Position numbers and translations under genes: made by a program
Notes under the pieces: generated by a model
Seen by the model: the letters and a program-made list of their open reading frames with translations, nothing else
Databases searched by the model: none
Told to the model about the DNA's origin: nothing
Part shown: positions 9,779 to 18,161 of the stretch, in pieces
Numbering within the stretch: position 1 is the stretch's first letter
How the letters are laid out: each line of letters starts with the position of its first letter
Source: CAVQEK01 sp964596645
GTDB taxonomy: Bacteria; Bacteroidota; Bacteroidia; Cytophagales; Cyclobacteriaceae
NCBI GenBank assembly: GCA_964596645.1
Contig: CAZQVB010000037.1
Coordinates: 1 to 40,928, forward strand
Reading direction: 5' to 3'
Length of the DNA: 40,928 nucleotides

Positions 9779-10072
9779 ATGAATATGAACAGCAGCTATA
9801 CACCAGTCGATCCCGATTTTTATGATGTGCTCCAGGAGCTTTACAACCTACCCTTGCGCATTCATTTTTTTAACACGCAAAACCATTGGGATAGCTGCGA
9901 CGGTAAGGCAAATGGTGTGATGGAAGAAGAGGGCGGCGAATATCTGTCGCTCAGTGAGTCGTGTCGTGTTCGCCTCGATCGCATCATCACCATCGGCGGC
10001 CGGCCCGGACCTGCCTATGACGAATTTCATGCATTGGGAAATGCCTGCCTCGACTGCAATGTGCAGGCATAA
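9779..10072 (+). CDS. Rof-like (Rho-binding antiterminator family) small protein
   Basis: A 97-residue cytoplasmic protein. Its layout matches the Rof/YaeO family: an N-terminal Y-x-P-(V/I)-D-x-x-F-Y-D segment, a short beta core, then G-E-Y-L-x-L ... R-V-R-L-D-R-I. In Enterobacteria, Rof binds Rho and inhibits Rho-dependent termination. The function in Bacteroidota is inferred only from this resemblance. The C-terminus adds a short tail with two Cys (CLDC). The gene stands alone: 121 bp after the dehydrogenase, and followed by an inverted repeat before the sulfatase. Confidence 0.6.
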   Translation: MNMNSSYTPVDPDFYDVLQELYNLPLRIHFFNTQNHWDSCDGKANGVMEEEGGEYLSLSESCRVRLDRIITIGGRPGPAYDEFHALGNACLDCNVQA

Positions 10073-10090
10073 ACTTTTTGAAATGCTTTC

Positions 10091-10117
10091 TTAAAAGGTT
10101 AAAATGCGACCTTTTAA
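10091..10117. promoter_or_regulatory. Perfect 9-bp inverted repeat, terminator or operator
   Basis: TTAAAAGGT and its exact complement ACCTTTTAA are separated by a 9-base loop. The repeat lies 18 bp after the Rof-like stop and about 30 bp before the sulfatase start. A short pyrimidine run (TCTTTTTCC) follows. It could be a weak intrinsic terminator for the upstream gene or a protein-binding dyad for the sulfatase. Confidence 0.4.
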
Positions 10118-10147
10118 CAGAGGTCTTTTTCCAGTTGTCCTTTTGCC

Positions 10148-11704
10148 ATGTCCATTTCTCAGGTTTTCCCTTTTCGAGGTTATGTAGCAGCTTTTATCTT
10201 TCTCCTACCACTGCTGGCCTGCAATGCTTCAGCGGAAAAAAAGCCGGAAAAGCCCAACATCATTTACATATTAGCCGATGACCTGGGCATTGGCGATTTG
10301 CGCAGCTTCAACCTCGAAGGAAAGATACCCACCCCTCACCTCGACAAGCTGGCCTCAGAAGGCATGAAGCTGACCGATGCCCACACATCTTCTTCGGTAT
10401 GTACTCCTACGCGCTACGGCATACTCACCGGCCGGTACAGTTGGCGGTCGCCCTTAAAGCAAGGTGTATTGTACGGCTACGACCCAGCCCTCATCGATCA
10501 GGAGAGGCCAACGGTGGCTACTTTGTTGAAAGGTGCAGGATATCACACTGCCTTCATTGGAAAGTGGCATCTGGGCTGGAATTGGGAACAAAATGCCGAC
10601 AGCACCTACAACTACGAAGTGCCCATCACCCATGGCCCCAACACACTGGGATTTGACTATGCCTATGGCCATGTCGCTTCACTGGACATGCCGCCATATG
10701 TATATGTAGAAAATGGCCATGTGACGGAGCAGCCCAACCGGCTCACAGAAAACACAGATGAACAGGGCTTTTGGCGCGAAGGGCCAACCGGTGCCGATTT
10801 TGTACACGAGCAGGTGACGCCACATTTTTTCGATAAAGCCATAGCCTATGTGCAGGAGCGCGCAGAGACCGCTCAGCCATTTTTTTTATACCTCCCGCTG
10901 CCTTCGCCGCATACGCCCATATTGCCTACAGAGCCCTGGCGAGGGCAGAGCGGGCTGAACGTCTACGGCGATTTTGTAATGGAGGTCGATCATTATGTAG
11001 GTGATTTGATGGAGGCCCTGGAAAAGGCCGGTGTGGCCTCCAACACCATCGTCATATTCACCAGCGACAATGGCTGCTCGCCACGGGCAGACTACCCGGC
11101 GCTGTTGGCCCAGGGGCACAACCCAAGCGGCATCTACCGCGGACACAAAGCCGATCTGTTTGAAGGAGGCAACCGCGTGCCCATGATCATTCGCTGGCCG
11201 GGCCATATACCGGCTGGAGCGGAGCGCGACGCCCTGGTGTGCACCACCGACCTGATGGCCACTTGCGCCGACATATTGGGCATAGACCTACCCCGGCATG
11301 CCGGAGAAGACAGTCAGAGCATGTTGCCGCTGTTTGCCGCGCAGCAGGAAAAAGCACCTGTGCGCACTACCGTGATCCACCACTCCATCAACGGCTCCTT
11401 TGCCATACGGCAAGGGAAATGGAAGCTGTTGGCCTGCCCGGGTAGTGGCGGGTGGAGCGACCCGAAGCCGCAGTCGGAGGAGGCCGAGCGACTGCCCCCT
11501 GTGCAGCTATACGACCTGAGTGATGACCCTGGCGAGCAGAACAATGTGTACAGTCAGCACCCTGAGAAGGTGCAGCAGCTGGGCAAGTTGTTGCTGGAGC
11601 AGATAGAGCAGGGCAGGAGCACCGAAGGGGCGGCGGCCCATAACGATGCCAGTGAAAGCTGGCACCAGCTAGAGGCGCTATACGACCTCTTTGGCGATAT
11701 GTAG
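10148..11704 (+). CDS. Lipoprotein arylsulfatase (S1 family)
   Basis: A 518-residue sulfatase that hydrolyses sulfate esters. A hydrophobic N-terminus ends in the lipobox LLAC with Cys25, so the mature enzyme is probably lipid-anchored in the periplasm or outer membrane. The metal-binding D44-D45 follow NIIYILADD. The formylglycine motif is C85-T-P-T-R, a Cys-type site needing a maturation enzyme (none in this window), followed by YGILTGR. GKWHLG supplies Lys139 and His141, and FTSDNG near the middle supplies further metal ligands. Members of this family in Bacteroidota often act on sulfated algal or host glycans, but no SusC/D or glycoside hydrolase neighbours are seen, so the substrate is unknown. 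Start chosen because it gives a complete lipoprotein signal. Confidence 0.92.
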   Translation: MSISQVFPFRGYVAAFIFLLPLLACNASAEKKPEKPNIIYILADDLGIGDLRSFNLEGKIPTPHLDKLASEGMKLTDAHTSSSVCTPTRYGILTGRYSWRSPLKQGVLYGYDPALIDQERPTVATLLKGAGYHTAFIGKWHLGWNWEQNADSTYNYEVPITHGPNTLGFDYAYGHVASLDMPPYVYVENGHVTEQPNRLTENTDEQGFWREGPTGADFVHEQVTPHFFDKAIAYVQERAETAQPFFLYLPLPSPHTPILPTEPWRGQSGLNVYGDFVMEVDHYVGDLMEALEKAGVASNTIVIFTSDNGCSPRADYPALLAQGHNPSGIYRGHKADLFEGGNRVPMIIRWPGHIPAGAERDALVCTTDLMATCADILGIDLPRHAGEDSQSMLPLFAAQQEKAPVRTTVIHHSINGSFAIRQGKWKLLACPGSGGWSDPKPQSEEAERLPPVQLYDLSDDPGEQNNVYSQHPEKVQQLGKLLLEQIEQGRSTEGAAAHNDASESWHQLEALYDLFGDM

Positions 11705-11785
11705 AAGCTTGGCCATGTCGAGGTTGTAATTCATTACCAGACCTTGCATCACTCATCATTTCCGGTACATAAACAATGAATAATA

Positions 11786-12826
11786 ATGAATGCACCCGAT
11801 TTTAAAGAAGCAGGCATACAGGCGCTCAGTGTGCATCTGGTGGGGAATAAAGTGCAGGATGAGCCACTTTTTCTATCCGAACAGGCCAGCCAACTGCACG
11901 ATGGCCTTGGAGGGGCATTGTTAAAATTGCTGAAGAAGCATTTTAAAGAAGGTGAATACTACCAGTTTTGCCATCAAAACGATCTCCGGTACAACGAAGT
12001 ATATGGCCACATCGGCGGCATCTTCGAAGAACCTTCAAGCTTGCATCTCCAGAGCCAGCACATCGCGCGCCACCTGTACGCCGTCAGCGATCACCCCAAC
12101 ATCAAAAGCGGCGAGTTGCATGTGATCTATATCCGCGATTGCCTGTTGGGCGATGAAATAGCTAACGCGGTGGCCATATTGAAAACCGAGCAAAAAGATA
12201 CGTTCATTAAAGTACTGCGCGGCCAGCAGAATATTGAGTTGCAAAAAGACGAAGGCATCTCGCTTCAAAAACTGGATAAGGGCTGTCTGATATTCAACAT
12301 CGACAGGGAGAGCGGCTATCGGCTGGTGGTGGCCGACCAAACCAACCGGGGAGAGGAGGCGCAGTATTGGAAGCAAAAATTTCTACAGGTGCAGCCAAGA
12401 AAAGACGATTGGCATCACACCCAGAATTATATGCAAATGTGCCGCGACTTTGCCGTAGAGGCTTTTCCTGAGGCCGATCGCATCGACCAACTTTCTATTA
12501 TCGACGAATCGGCGCGGTACTTCAAAGAAAATGACATGTTCGAAAAACACTCTTTTGAGGAAAAGGTGCTGCAGGCGCCGGAAGTGATCGAGGCGTTCGA
12601 ACAATACAAAAAAGGCTATCAGGAGCAACGGGAAGTGCAGACTTTCGATGAGTTCGACATCAACCCCGCCGCTGTGAAGAAGATGCAGCGCGTGTTCAAA
12701 AGCATCATTAAGCTGGATAAGAATTTTCACATCTATGTGCACGGCAATCGCAACCTGATCAAAAAGGGTTTTGACGAAGAAAGCAAGATGCATTACTACC
12801 AGGTATATTTTAAAGAAGAATCATGA
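11786..12826 (+). CDS. Nucleoid-associated protein (NdpA/YejK family)
   Basis: A 346-residue cytoplasmic protein with the general layout of the 37-kDa nucleoid-associated protein family (PF04245). An early segment reads LSVHLVGN, a beta-rich core includes ELHVIYIRDCLLGDEIANAVAI cut by charged loops, and GCLIFN precedes YRLVVADQ and a Y-W-K-Q-K-F-L motif. The C-terminal part ends in an RNLIKKGFDEE strand-turn. E. coli YejK binds DNA and influences nucleoid structure, but the precise role in Bacteroidota is not established. It is a single gene with 81 bp before it and 123 bp after it. Confidence 0.75.
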   Translation: MNAPDFKEAGIQALSVHLVGNKVQDEPLFLSEQASQLHDGLGGALLKLLKKHFKEGEYYQFCHQNDLRYNEVYGHIGGIFEEPSSLHLQSQHIARHLYAVSDHPNIKSGELHVIYIRDCLLGDEIANAVAILKTEQKDTFIKVLRGQQNIELQKDEGISLQKLDKGCLIFNIDRESGYRLVVADQTNRGEEAQYWKQKFLQVQPRKDDWHHTQNYMQMCRDFAVEAFPEADRIDQLSIIDESARYFKENDMFEKHSFEEKVLQAPEVIEAFEQYKKGYQEQREVQTFDEFDINPAAVKKMQRVFKSIIKLDKNFHIYVHGNRNLIKKGFDEESKMHYYQVYFKEES

Positions 12827-12949
12827 CAGCCATAGCGTTAAACAAAGTATTTGATATGAAGGCTGTACAGGCAGACTGGGCGGGATAGAACTTATTTCGC
12901 GCTTGTTGATGGCCCTTAGTTTTAGCAAGAATTCACGAATATTGGCCTT

Positions 12950-13507
12950 ATGAAGAAGACCTTAATGTTGGTCATTGCCATTGTAGTGCCTGTCTCTATA
13001 TACATAGTGCTGCAGTTGTTTGGCAAAAATGAGTTTACCGTGCCGGCATACAATCAGTATCGCGGGCTTCATTGCGAGGGCAAGGCCTTACCGGAGGCGC
13101 TGGCGCAAGTGGGGCCAGGCATTAAAATATTGACCTTTGTGCCGGCGGATCGCCCATCGGGTCTGGGTGAAATGTATTTACAGATCGGACGGGCGCAAGA
13201 CGCTCTGTATGGCAATAGCGGCGTTTACATACTTTCTATACAGAAAGAGCAGATGGATGCAGACACAGAAAAAAACTTTATGACCGCACCGGAAGTTTGG
13301 CGCTCGGTGCATGTGGACACAGCGGTATACGCCCATCTGTACGACTGTGTGGCAGGCCTGGAAAAATACAATGCCGGACCGGAAGCCAACATGCCGGCGC
13401 ACATCACTTTGCTTGATGAGACAAATGCCATTCGCGGGTTTTTTTCGTACGAGCCTGAGGAAATAGACCGGCTGATAGTAGAGACAAAAATATTGTTGCA
13501 GGAATAA
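12950..13507 (+). CDS. SCO1/SenC-like membrane-anchored protein lacking the CxxxC motif
   Basis: A 185-residue protein with one N-terminal membrane anchor (LMLVIAIVVPVSIYIVLQLF) followed by a periplasmic domain. The anchor and the GKNEFTVP segment after it resemble the start of Bacteroidota SCO proteins, which deliver copper to cytochrome oxidase. The C-terminal HITLLDETNAIRGFF ... EIDRLIVETKILLQ resembles the end of the SCO thioredoxin fold. The copper-binding CxxxC and the downstream His of true SCO proteins are not present; the only Cys are isolated. It leads a tight cluster with a DUF420 protein (13 bp gap) and a CxxC membrane protein. It is probably a catalytically dead SCO paralogue in a cytochrome oxidase assembly locus. 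Confidence 0.6.
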   Translation: MKKTLMLVIAIVVPVSIYIVLQLFGKNEFTVPAYNQYRGLHCEGKALPEALAQVGPGIKILTFVPADRPSGLGEMYLQIGRAQDALYGNSGVYILSIQKEQMDADTEKNFMTAPEVWRSVHVDTAVYAHLYDCVAGLEKYNAGPEANMPAHITLLDETNAIRGFFSYEPEEIDRLIVETKILLQE

Positions 13508-13520
13508 CGAGACGATCACA

Positions 13521-14054
13521 ATGATTACAGGGAAAGTAAGGATAAACAAAACAGCCATTGCCATCATTTCTGTGGCCGTACCTTTAGTGGTGGCTGCGTT
13601 GCTGCTCATGCCCGTAAAACTGCGTGCGGGGCAGTGGGTGTATTATCTTCCGCATGTCAATGCCATTATCAACAGCATTACGGCGCTGGTGCTGGTGGCC
13701 GGGTTCATTTTCATCCGGCAGAAGAATGTGCAGAGGCATCAGCTAGCGATGACCAGTGCTTTTGCCCTGGGCGGTCTTTTTCTTATTTCCTATGTCATTT
13801 ATCACTCTACGGTGCCTTCCACATCGTATGGTCACGAAGGCACGATCCGGTATGTTTATTATTTCTTTCTGATCTCCCACATTTTATTGTCCATCGTGGT
13901 AGTACCATTGGTGCTCATGGCCATTTATTATGCTTTTACCCAGCGGTTTTATCAGCACCGGCGTATTGTGCGGTTCACATTTCCCGTTTGGTTGTATGTA
14001 TCTGTTTCAGGCGTTATCGTTTATTTGATGATCAGTCCATTTTACGTGCGATGA
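13521..14054 (+). CDS. DUF420 membrane protein (cytochrome oxidase-associated)
   Basis: A 177-residue integral membrane protein with five predicted helices, near residues 10-30, 45-65, 75-98, 110-138 and 150-172. It has the spaced His residues seen in DUF420 proteins (H in LPHVNAIINS, RHQLAM, VIYHS, ISHILLS and YQHRRIV). DUF420 proteins are commonly encoded next to SCO and cytochrome oxidase genes; a heme- or copper-related assembly role is inferred, not proven. The stop overlaps the start of the next gene (ATGA), so the two are likely translationally coupled. Confidence 0.82.
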   Translation: MITGKVRINKTAIAIISVAVPLVVAALLLMPVKLRAGQWVYYLPHVNAIINSITALVLVAGFIFIRQKNVQRHQLAMTSAFALGGLFLISYVIYHSTVPSTSYGHEGTIRYVYYFFLISHILLSIVVVPLVLMAIYYAFTQRFYQHRRIVRFTFPVWLYVSVSGVIVYLMISPFYVR

Positions 14055-14350
14055 AAAACTTTGCAAAGCGTATATCGCGTGCCATATTTTTATGCCTCGC
14101 TATAATGATCCCCACTATGCAGGGTGCGGTGGCACAGTGCGCCATGTGCAAGGCATCGGTAGAGAGCAACGTGGCCGATGGCAATGTGAGCTTTGCTGCC
14201 AAGCTCAATTTGGGCATTCTTTACCTATTTGTTACACCATACCTCCTGGCCATTGTGATTGGCTATCTTTGGTATCGAAAGAGCAGGGACAATGCCCGGA
14301 AGCTCGAAAAGATAGCGCAGCGCAAGCGGCGGCTTTTCGGAACCAATTAG
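14051..14350 (+). CDS. Small CxxC membrane protein of the cytochrome oxidase assembly cluster
   Basis: A 99-residue protein starting at an ATG that overlaps the DUF420 stop by 4 nt. A signal peptide (IFLCLAIMIPTMQGAVAQ) precedes a periplasmic QCAMCKAS motif, then a single membrane helix (ILYLFVTPYLLAIVIGYLWY) and a basic cytoplasmic tail. The pair of Cys just after the signal cleavage site suggests metal (copper) binding or a disulfide. Similar small proteins accompany SCO/DUF420 in Cytophagales, which I recall as family context rather than a checked match. Function unknown. Confidence 0.72.
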   Translation: MKNFAKRISRAIFLCLAIMIPTMQGAVAQCAMCKASVESNVADGNVSFAAKLNLGILYLFVTPYLLAIVIGYLWYRKSRDNARKLEKIAQRKRRLFGTN

Positions 14351-14450
14351 CAAAATTTCAATACGCATATACCTGCCGGTACTCCCGCCACACGGGAAAT
14401 GAACCAATTGCTGTTTTTCTCTACATTGGTGTAGCGTTTTTATTTCATTG

Positions 14451-17400
14451 ATGCACAAGCGGCTTTTTACTCATTGGTATTACCCACTTTTGGCGGCATT
14501 GGCTTTGGTGCTGCTGGCGGCGGGCATTCGGCATTTGCATGCCATAGAGATGCGCAGTGCCAAGCAATACGTACGCGGGATAGAAGAAAACCTGCGCAGC
14601 GTAATGGACCAGGTAGAGGCCGATAAACAACAACTGGAAGAGCACTTGGTCAGCTCCGACACAGCGACGTTTTCCAACCTGAAGCTGAACCTCGCCAGCC
14701 CGTACTATCTCTTCTACAATGGCCGCATCATCTACTGGTCCAATTATCATTTTACACCCAAATATCGCGATATCGCCTACGGCGAACGGGTAGGATGTGT
14801 TCATACCGACGACCAGTATTACATCTTCCGGCGCGACAGCATCAGGCGGCAGGGCAGGGACTACATGGCTGTATTTGTAGTGCCACTGGTCAATGAGGCC
14901 TCGGGCAACGAGTACATACGGCGCACAGTGAATCCGGATATATTTTCAGACAGCAACTTCGACATTAGCCTGGTAAAGCTTGATCAGGGAGAAGCCGTTT
15001 CGATGGCATCCGACACGCTGTTTTACATCAAGTTTTTTTCTTCTTACTCCGCCCACGAAGTGTGGCTTCAGCTTGTATATGCCCTGCTTTTCGTCACCTT
15101 TCTTGTGGCTATGGCGTGGGTGGTGCACCTTCTTTACAATAATGCCGCGCCACCAACGAACGGGCAGAAGGCATGGTGGACGCTCGTACTGGTGCTGCTG
15201 GTGATGCGCGCGGTGATGCTGATCAGCGGCTTCCCCTCAAAATACCTGTCGTGGGCACTTTTCGATGCACGATACTACGCATCGTCTTTTCTCAACCCGT
15301 CGCTGGGCGATCTTATTTTGAACCTGTTGGCACTGGGCGTACCGGCATGGTTTCTCTTTCGCCACTATGCCAGGCCCACACTGGCCAAGCGGCTGCTGCT
15401 GCTGCGCGACCAGCACAGGCGTATGCTGTCTGTGGCACTGGCTTTCTCTACTTTCTTCTGGCTGGCAGTACACTACCTGATCATAGAATCGCTCAGCTTT
15501 CACTCGCAGTGGTCTATGGATATCACAGAGGGTTTTGATTTTGTGCCTCTGAAAATCGTGAGCTATCTCATCTTCTTTTGTAGCGGGGCTATTTATTTTC
15601 TTTATGTACATGTGGCCTTTACGCTGTTCTTCCGCTTGAACAGCCACCAAAGGCTGGGTGCTATAGTGCATTTTGCTCTGGGCGGCCTGCTCTTTGCCAT
15701 AGTCGCCTGGATTGCTCAGGGGGCTTTTTGGCATATCCTGCTGGTGAACACGGCATTTTTTGTTATTCTCATGCTGTTCCGGCTGTACCGGTATCTCAGC
15801 CGCATTCAATATCTCACCTTTGTGTACCTCTTCATATTCGGCCTTCCGCCGGCGGTGAGTGGAGCGTTTGCCAGTTATCGTTTCTTTCAGAACAATCTGC
15901 AGTACAGTCAGGAGCGTGTGGCCAGTCAGTTGGTAGTAGAAAATGACCCCATCACCGAATACCTGCTGAACGAGGCAGCAGAGAAGATCAGGTCCGATGT
16001 ATTCATCCAGAACCGCATTTTTAGCCCATACGCGTCGAAGTCTATCATCGAACAAAAAATAAAAAGGGTGTACCTCAACAACTCCCTGGAGCAATACGAC
16101 GTGCGGGTGTATGTGTTCAACTCACGGGGCGAACCATTTGAGCGGGGCGATCGACCGGCCAATTTCAATGAAATCAAGCAGCTCTTTGGCCGGTATCAGA
16201 CTGAGTCGGAAGGGCTGTTTTTTATCAATCAGCCCGGCACATCGGAGCCCAAGCGATACTTGTACTTTATTGATATCAAGCGATATGATCAGGTGGCCGG
16301 GCATGTATTGCTCGATCTGAAACTCAGGCGTTTTGTGCCCAACATGAATACGGTATATCCACTGCTGCTTCTGGACAACAGATTTTCGGCCATGCAGGCA
16401 CCGGCCATTGGCAACGAAGGCCTCAGCTATGGCATATTCGACGGAGAAAATATGGTATACTCCTACGGCAGCTACAACTACAAAAAAGCAGAGGAACACT
16501 TCAGGCTAAGCAATCAGCGATTGTTCGATCGCGGTATTCGATTGTCAGACTACCAACATGCGGGGTATAAAACCACTGGCGACAACTATATCGTAGTGTC
16601 ATCGCGCCTGTATCCGCTGCATTTCTTTGTCACCAATGTCAGCTTCTATTTTCTGTTGTTCGTGTTCAGTATGCTGCTGGTGCTGTTGGTGATCAGTATA
16701 TACCTGTGGGCGCAGCGAACGGGGCAGAATTATGCCACACGCATACAGCTCTACCTCAATTTCGCCTTTTTCGCACCATTGATTATCATTTCTGTGACCA
16801 CCGTAAGCGTAATTGTACGCTCTTACATTCGCGACCTGGAAAATCAATATTTGCAGCGCGCAGAAAATCTGGCCGGAGAGATATCCGACAACCTGAGCCG
16901 CTACGATGAAGGGGAGATTGACGGTGAGTGGTTGTCCAATGAGATTTTTCAAATAGCCCAATACGCCGAGCAAGATCTGAATGTGTTCAACCCGGCCGGC
17001 CGGCTTATCGCTTCCAGCCAGCCACTGATCTACGAAAATGAGCTGCTTTCCAGCCACATCAATCCCGAAGCGTATATTCAACTGGTGGAGGAGCAGTACA
17101 ACCATGCCATACTGGAAGAGGAGGTAGGGTCGCTGCGCTACAAAAACACGTATATAGCCGTAAAATCTTTCGACTCCGGCAGCCTCGTAGGCATACTCAG
17201 CCTGCCCTTTTTTGCCTCCAGCGACGAGCTGGAAAAGCATGTGGTATCGGCGCTCTCCAACATACTGAACATATTTGTGTGCGTATTCATTCTGTTTCTC
17301 ATCATCGCCTACTACGCTTCCAAGAACCTCACCTTTCCGCTGAGGCTGATCACGCAGAAGATACGCCGTACCACGCTGTCGGGTTACAACGAGCCACTGA

Positions 17401-18161
17401 GCTGGCATTCAGAAGACGAAATAGGCCTGATGGTGAGCGAGTACAACCGCATGCTGGTGCACCTGGAGGAGAGTAAAACTGCCCTGGCCCGTAGCGAGAA
17501 GGAGAGCGCATGGCGTGAGATGGCACGGCAGGTGGCTCATGAAATAAAAAACCCGCTGACACCGATGAAGCTGACCCTGCAGCATATGAAGCGCAGAATG
17601 CAGGACGAAAAGCCGGATGTGGCCGCTCAGCGCCAGATCGACAGCCTGCTGGAGCAGATCAATACGCTCAGCGATATTGCCACCTCTTTTTCGGCTTTTG
17701 CTAAAATGCCCGCCCCCCAGAGTGAGCGGTTTGAGATCACGGCGCTGATACGGGAAACGGTGGCTTTGTACGACAAAAGCGAAAAGGGAAGCTTGAAAAG
17801 CAACCTGGAAGAGGGCCGGTTTTTTGTGATCGGCGATAGGCAGTGGATAGGCAGGGCGCTCTCCAACATCATCATCAATGGCTTTCAGGCCAGTGATGAT
17901 GAGGAGCAGGCAATCGTTCATGTGCGATTTTATATGATCAGCACGGAGCGCGTACGCATAGAAATAGCCGATAATGGCAGCGGTATATCGCCGGAAATCG
18001 CTGACAAAATTTTTACCCCAAACTTCAGCACCAAATACAGTGGCTCCGGACTTGGGCTGGCCATTGCCAAGCGCGGCATTGAGCATGCCGGCGGAGAGAT
18101 ATGGTTCGAAACAACCGAAGGCCATGGCACGGCTTTTTTCCTGGAATTTCCTACCGCCTGA
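14451..18161 (+). CDS. NtrY-like multi-pass sensor histidine kinase
   Basis: A 1236-residue kinase. I start it at the ATG at 14451, not at the adjacent TTG. A first membrane helix lies near residues 10-27. An extracytoplasmic stretch follows, then a membrane-rich region with many helices (about 200-460), another sensor region and helices near 725-745 and 765-790. Another extracytoplasmic loop leads to a last helix near 940-960. A HAMP-like linker (about 965-1015) leads into HisKA with WREMARQVAHEIKNPLTP, the typical NtrY H-box, with His1030 as phospho-acceptor. The HATPase domain carries NIIINGFQA, ADNGSGIS and GSGLGLAIAKR. No response regulator is adjacent. The stop overlaps the start of an outer-membrane barrel gene (TGATG), hinting at envelope sensing. 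Confidence 0.9.
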   Translation: MHKRLFTHWYYPLLAALALVLLAAGIRHLHAIEMRSAKQYVRGIEENLRSVMDQVEADKQQLEEHLVSSDTATFSNLKLNLASPYYLFYNGRIIYWSNYHFTPKYRDIAYGERVGCVHTDDQYYIFRRDSIRRQGRDYMAVFVVPLVNEASGNEYIRRTVNPDIFSDSNFDISLVKLDQGEAVSMASDTLFYIKFFSSYSAHEVWLQLVYALLFVTFLVAMAWVVHLLYNNAAPPTNGQKAWWTLVLVLLVMRAVMLISGFPSKYLSWALFDARYYASSFLNPSLGDLILNLLALGVPAWFLFRHYARPTLAKRLLLLRDQHRRMLSVALAFSTFFWLAVHYLIIESLSFHSQWSMDITEGFDFVPLKIVSYLIFFCSGAIYFLYVHVAFTLFFRLNSHQRLGAIVHFALGGLLFAIVAWIAQGAFWHILLVNTAFFVILMLFRLYRYLSRIQYLTFVYLFIFGLPPAVSGAFASYRFFQNNLQYSQERVASQLVVENDPITEYLLNEAAEKIRSDVFIQNRIFSPYASKSIIEQKIKRVYLNNSLEQYDVRVYVFNSRGEPFERGDRPANFNEIKQLFGRYQTESEGLFFINQPGTSEPKRYLYFIDIKRYDQVAGHVLLDLKLRRFVPNMNTVYPLLLLDNRFSAMQAPAIGNEGLSYGIFDGENMVYSYGSYNYKKAEEHFRLSNQRLFDRGIRLSDYQHAGYKTTGDNYIVVSSRLYPLHFFVTNVSFYFLLFVFSMLLVLLVISIYLWAQRTGQNYATRIQLYLNFAFFAPLIIISVTTVSVIVRSYIRDLENQYLQRAENLAGEISDNLSRYDEGEIDGEWLSNEIFQIAQYAEQDLNVFNPAGRLIASSQPLIYENELLSSHINPEAYIQLVEEQYNHAILEEEVGSLRYKNTYIAVKSFDSGSLVGILSLPFFASSDELEKHVVSALSNILNIFVCVFILFLIIAYYASKNLTFPLRLITQKIRRTTLSGYNEPLSWHSEDEIGLMVSEYNRMLVHLEESKTALARSEKESAWREMARQVAHEIKNPLTPMKLTLQHMKRRMQDEKPDVAAQRQIDSLLEQINTLSDIATSFSAFAKMPAPQSERFEITALIRETVALYDKSEKGSLKSNLEEGRFFVIGDRQWIGRALSNIIINGFQASDDEEQAIVHVRFYMISTERVRIEIADNGSGISPEIADKIFTPNFSTKYSGSGLGLAIAKRGIEHAGGEIWFETTEGHGTAFFLEFPTA

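Noticed and set aside
12823..12888. Small ORF of 21 codons overlapping the nucleoid-protein stop (ATGA)
   Set aside because: No family features, no conserved pattern, and ordinary composition; overlap alone is weak evidence.
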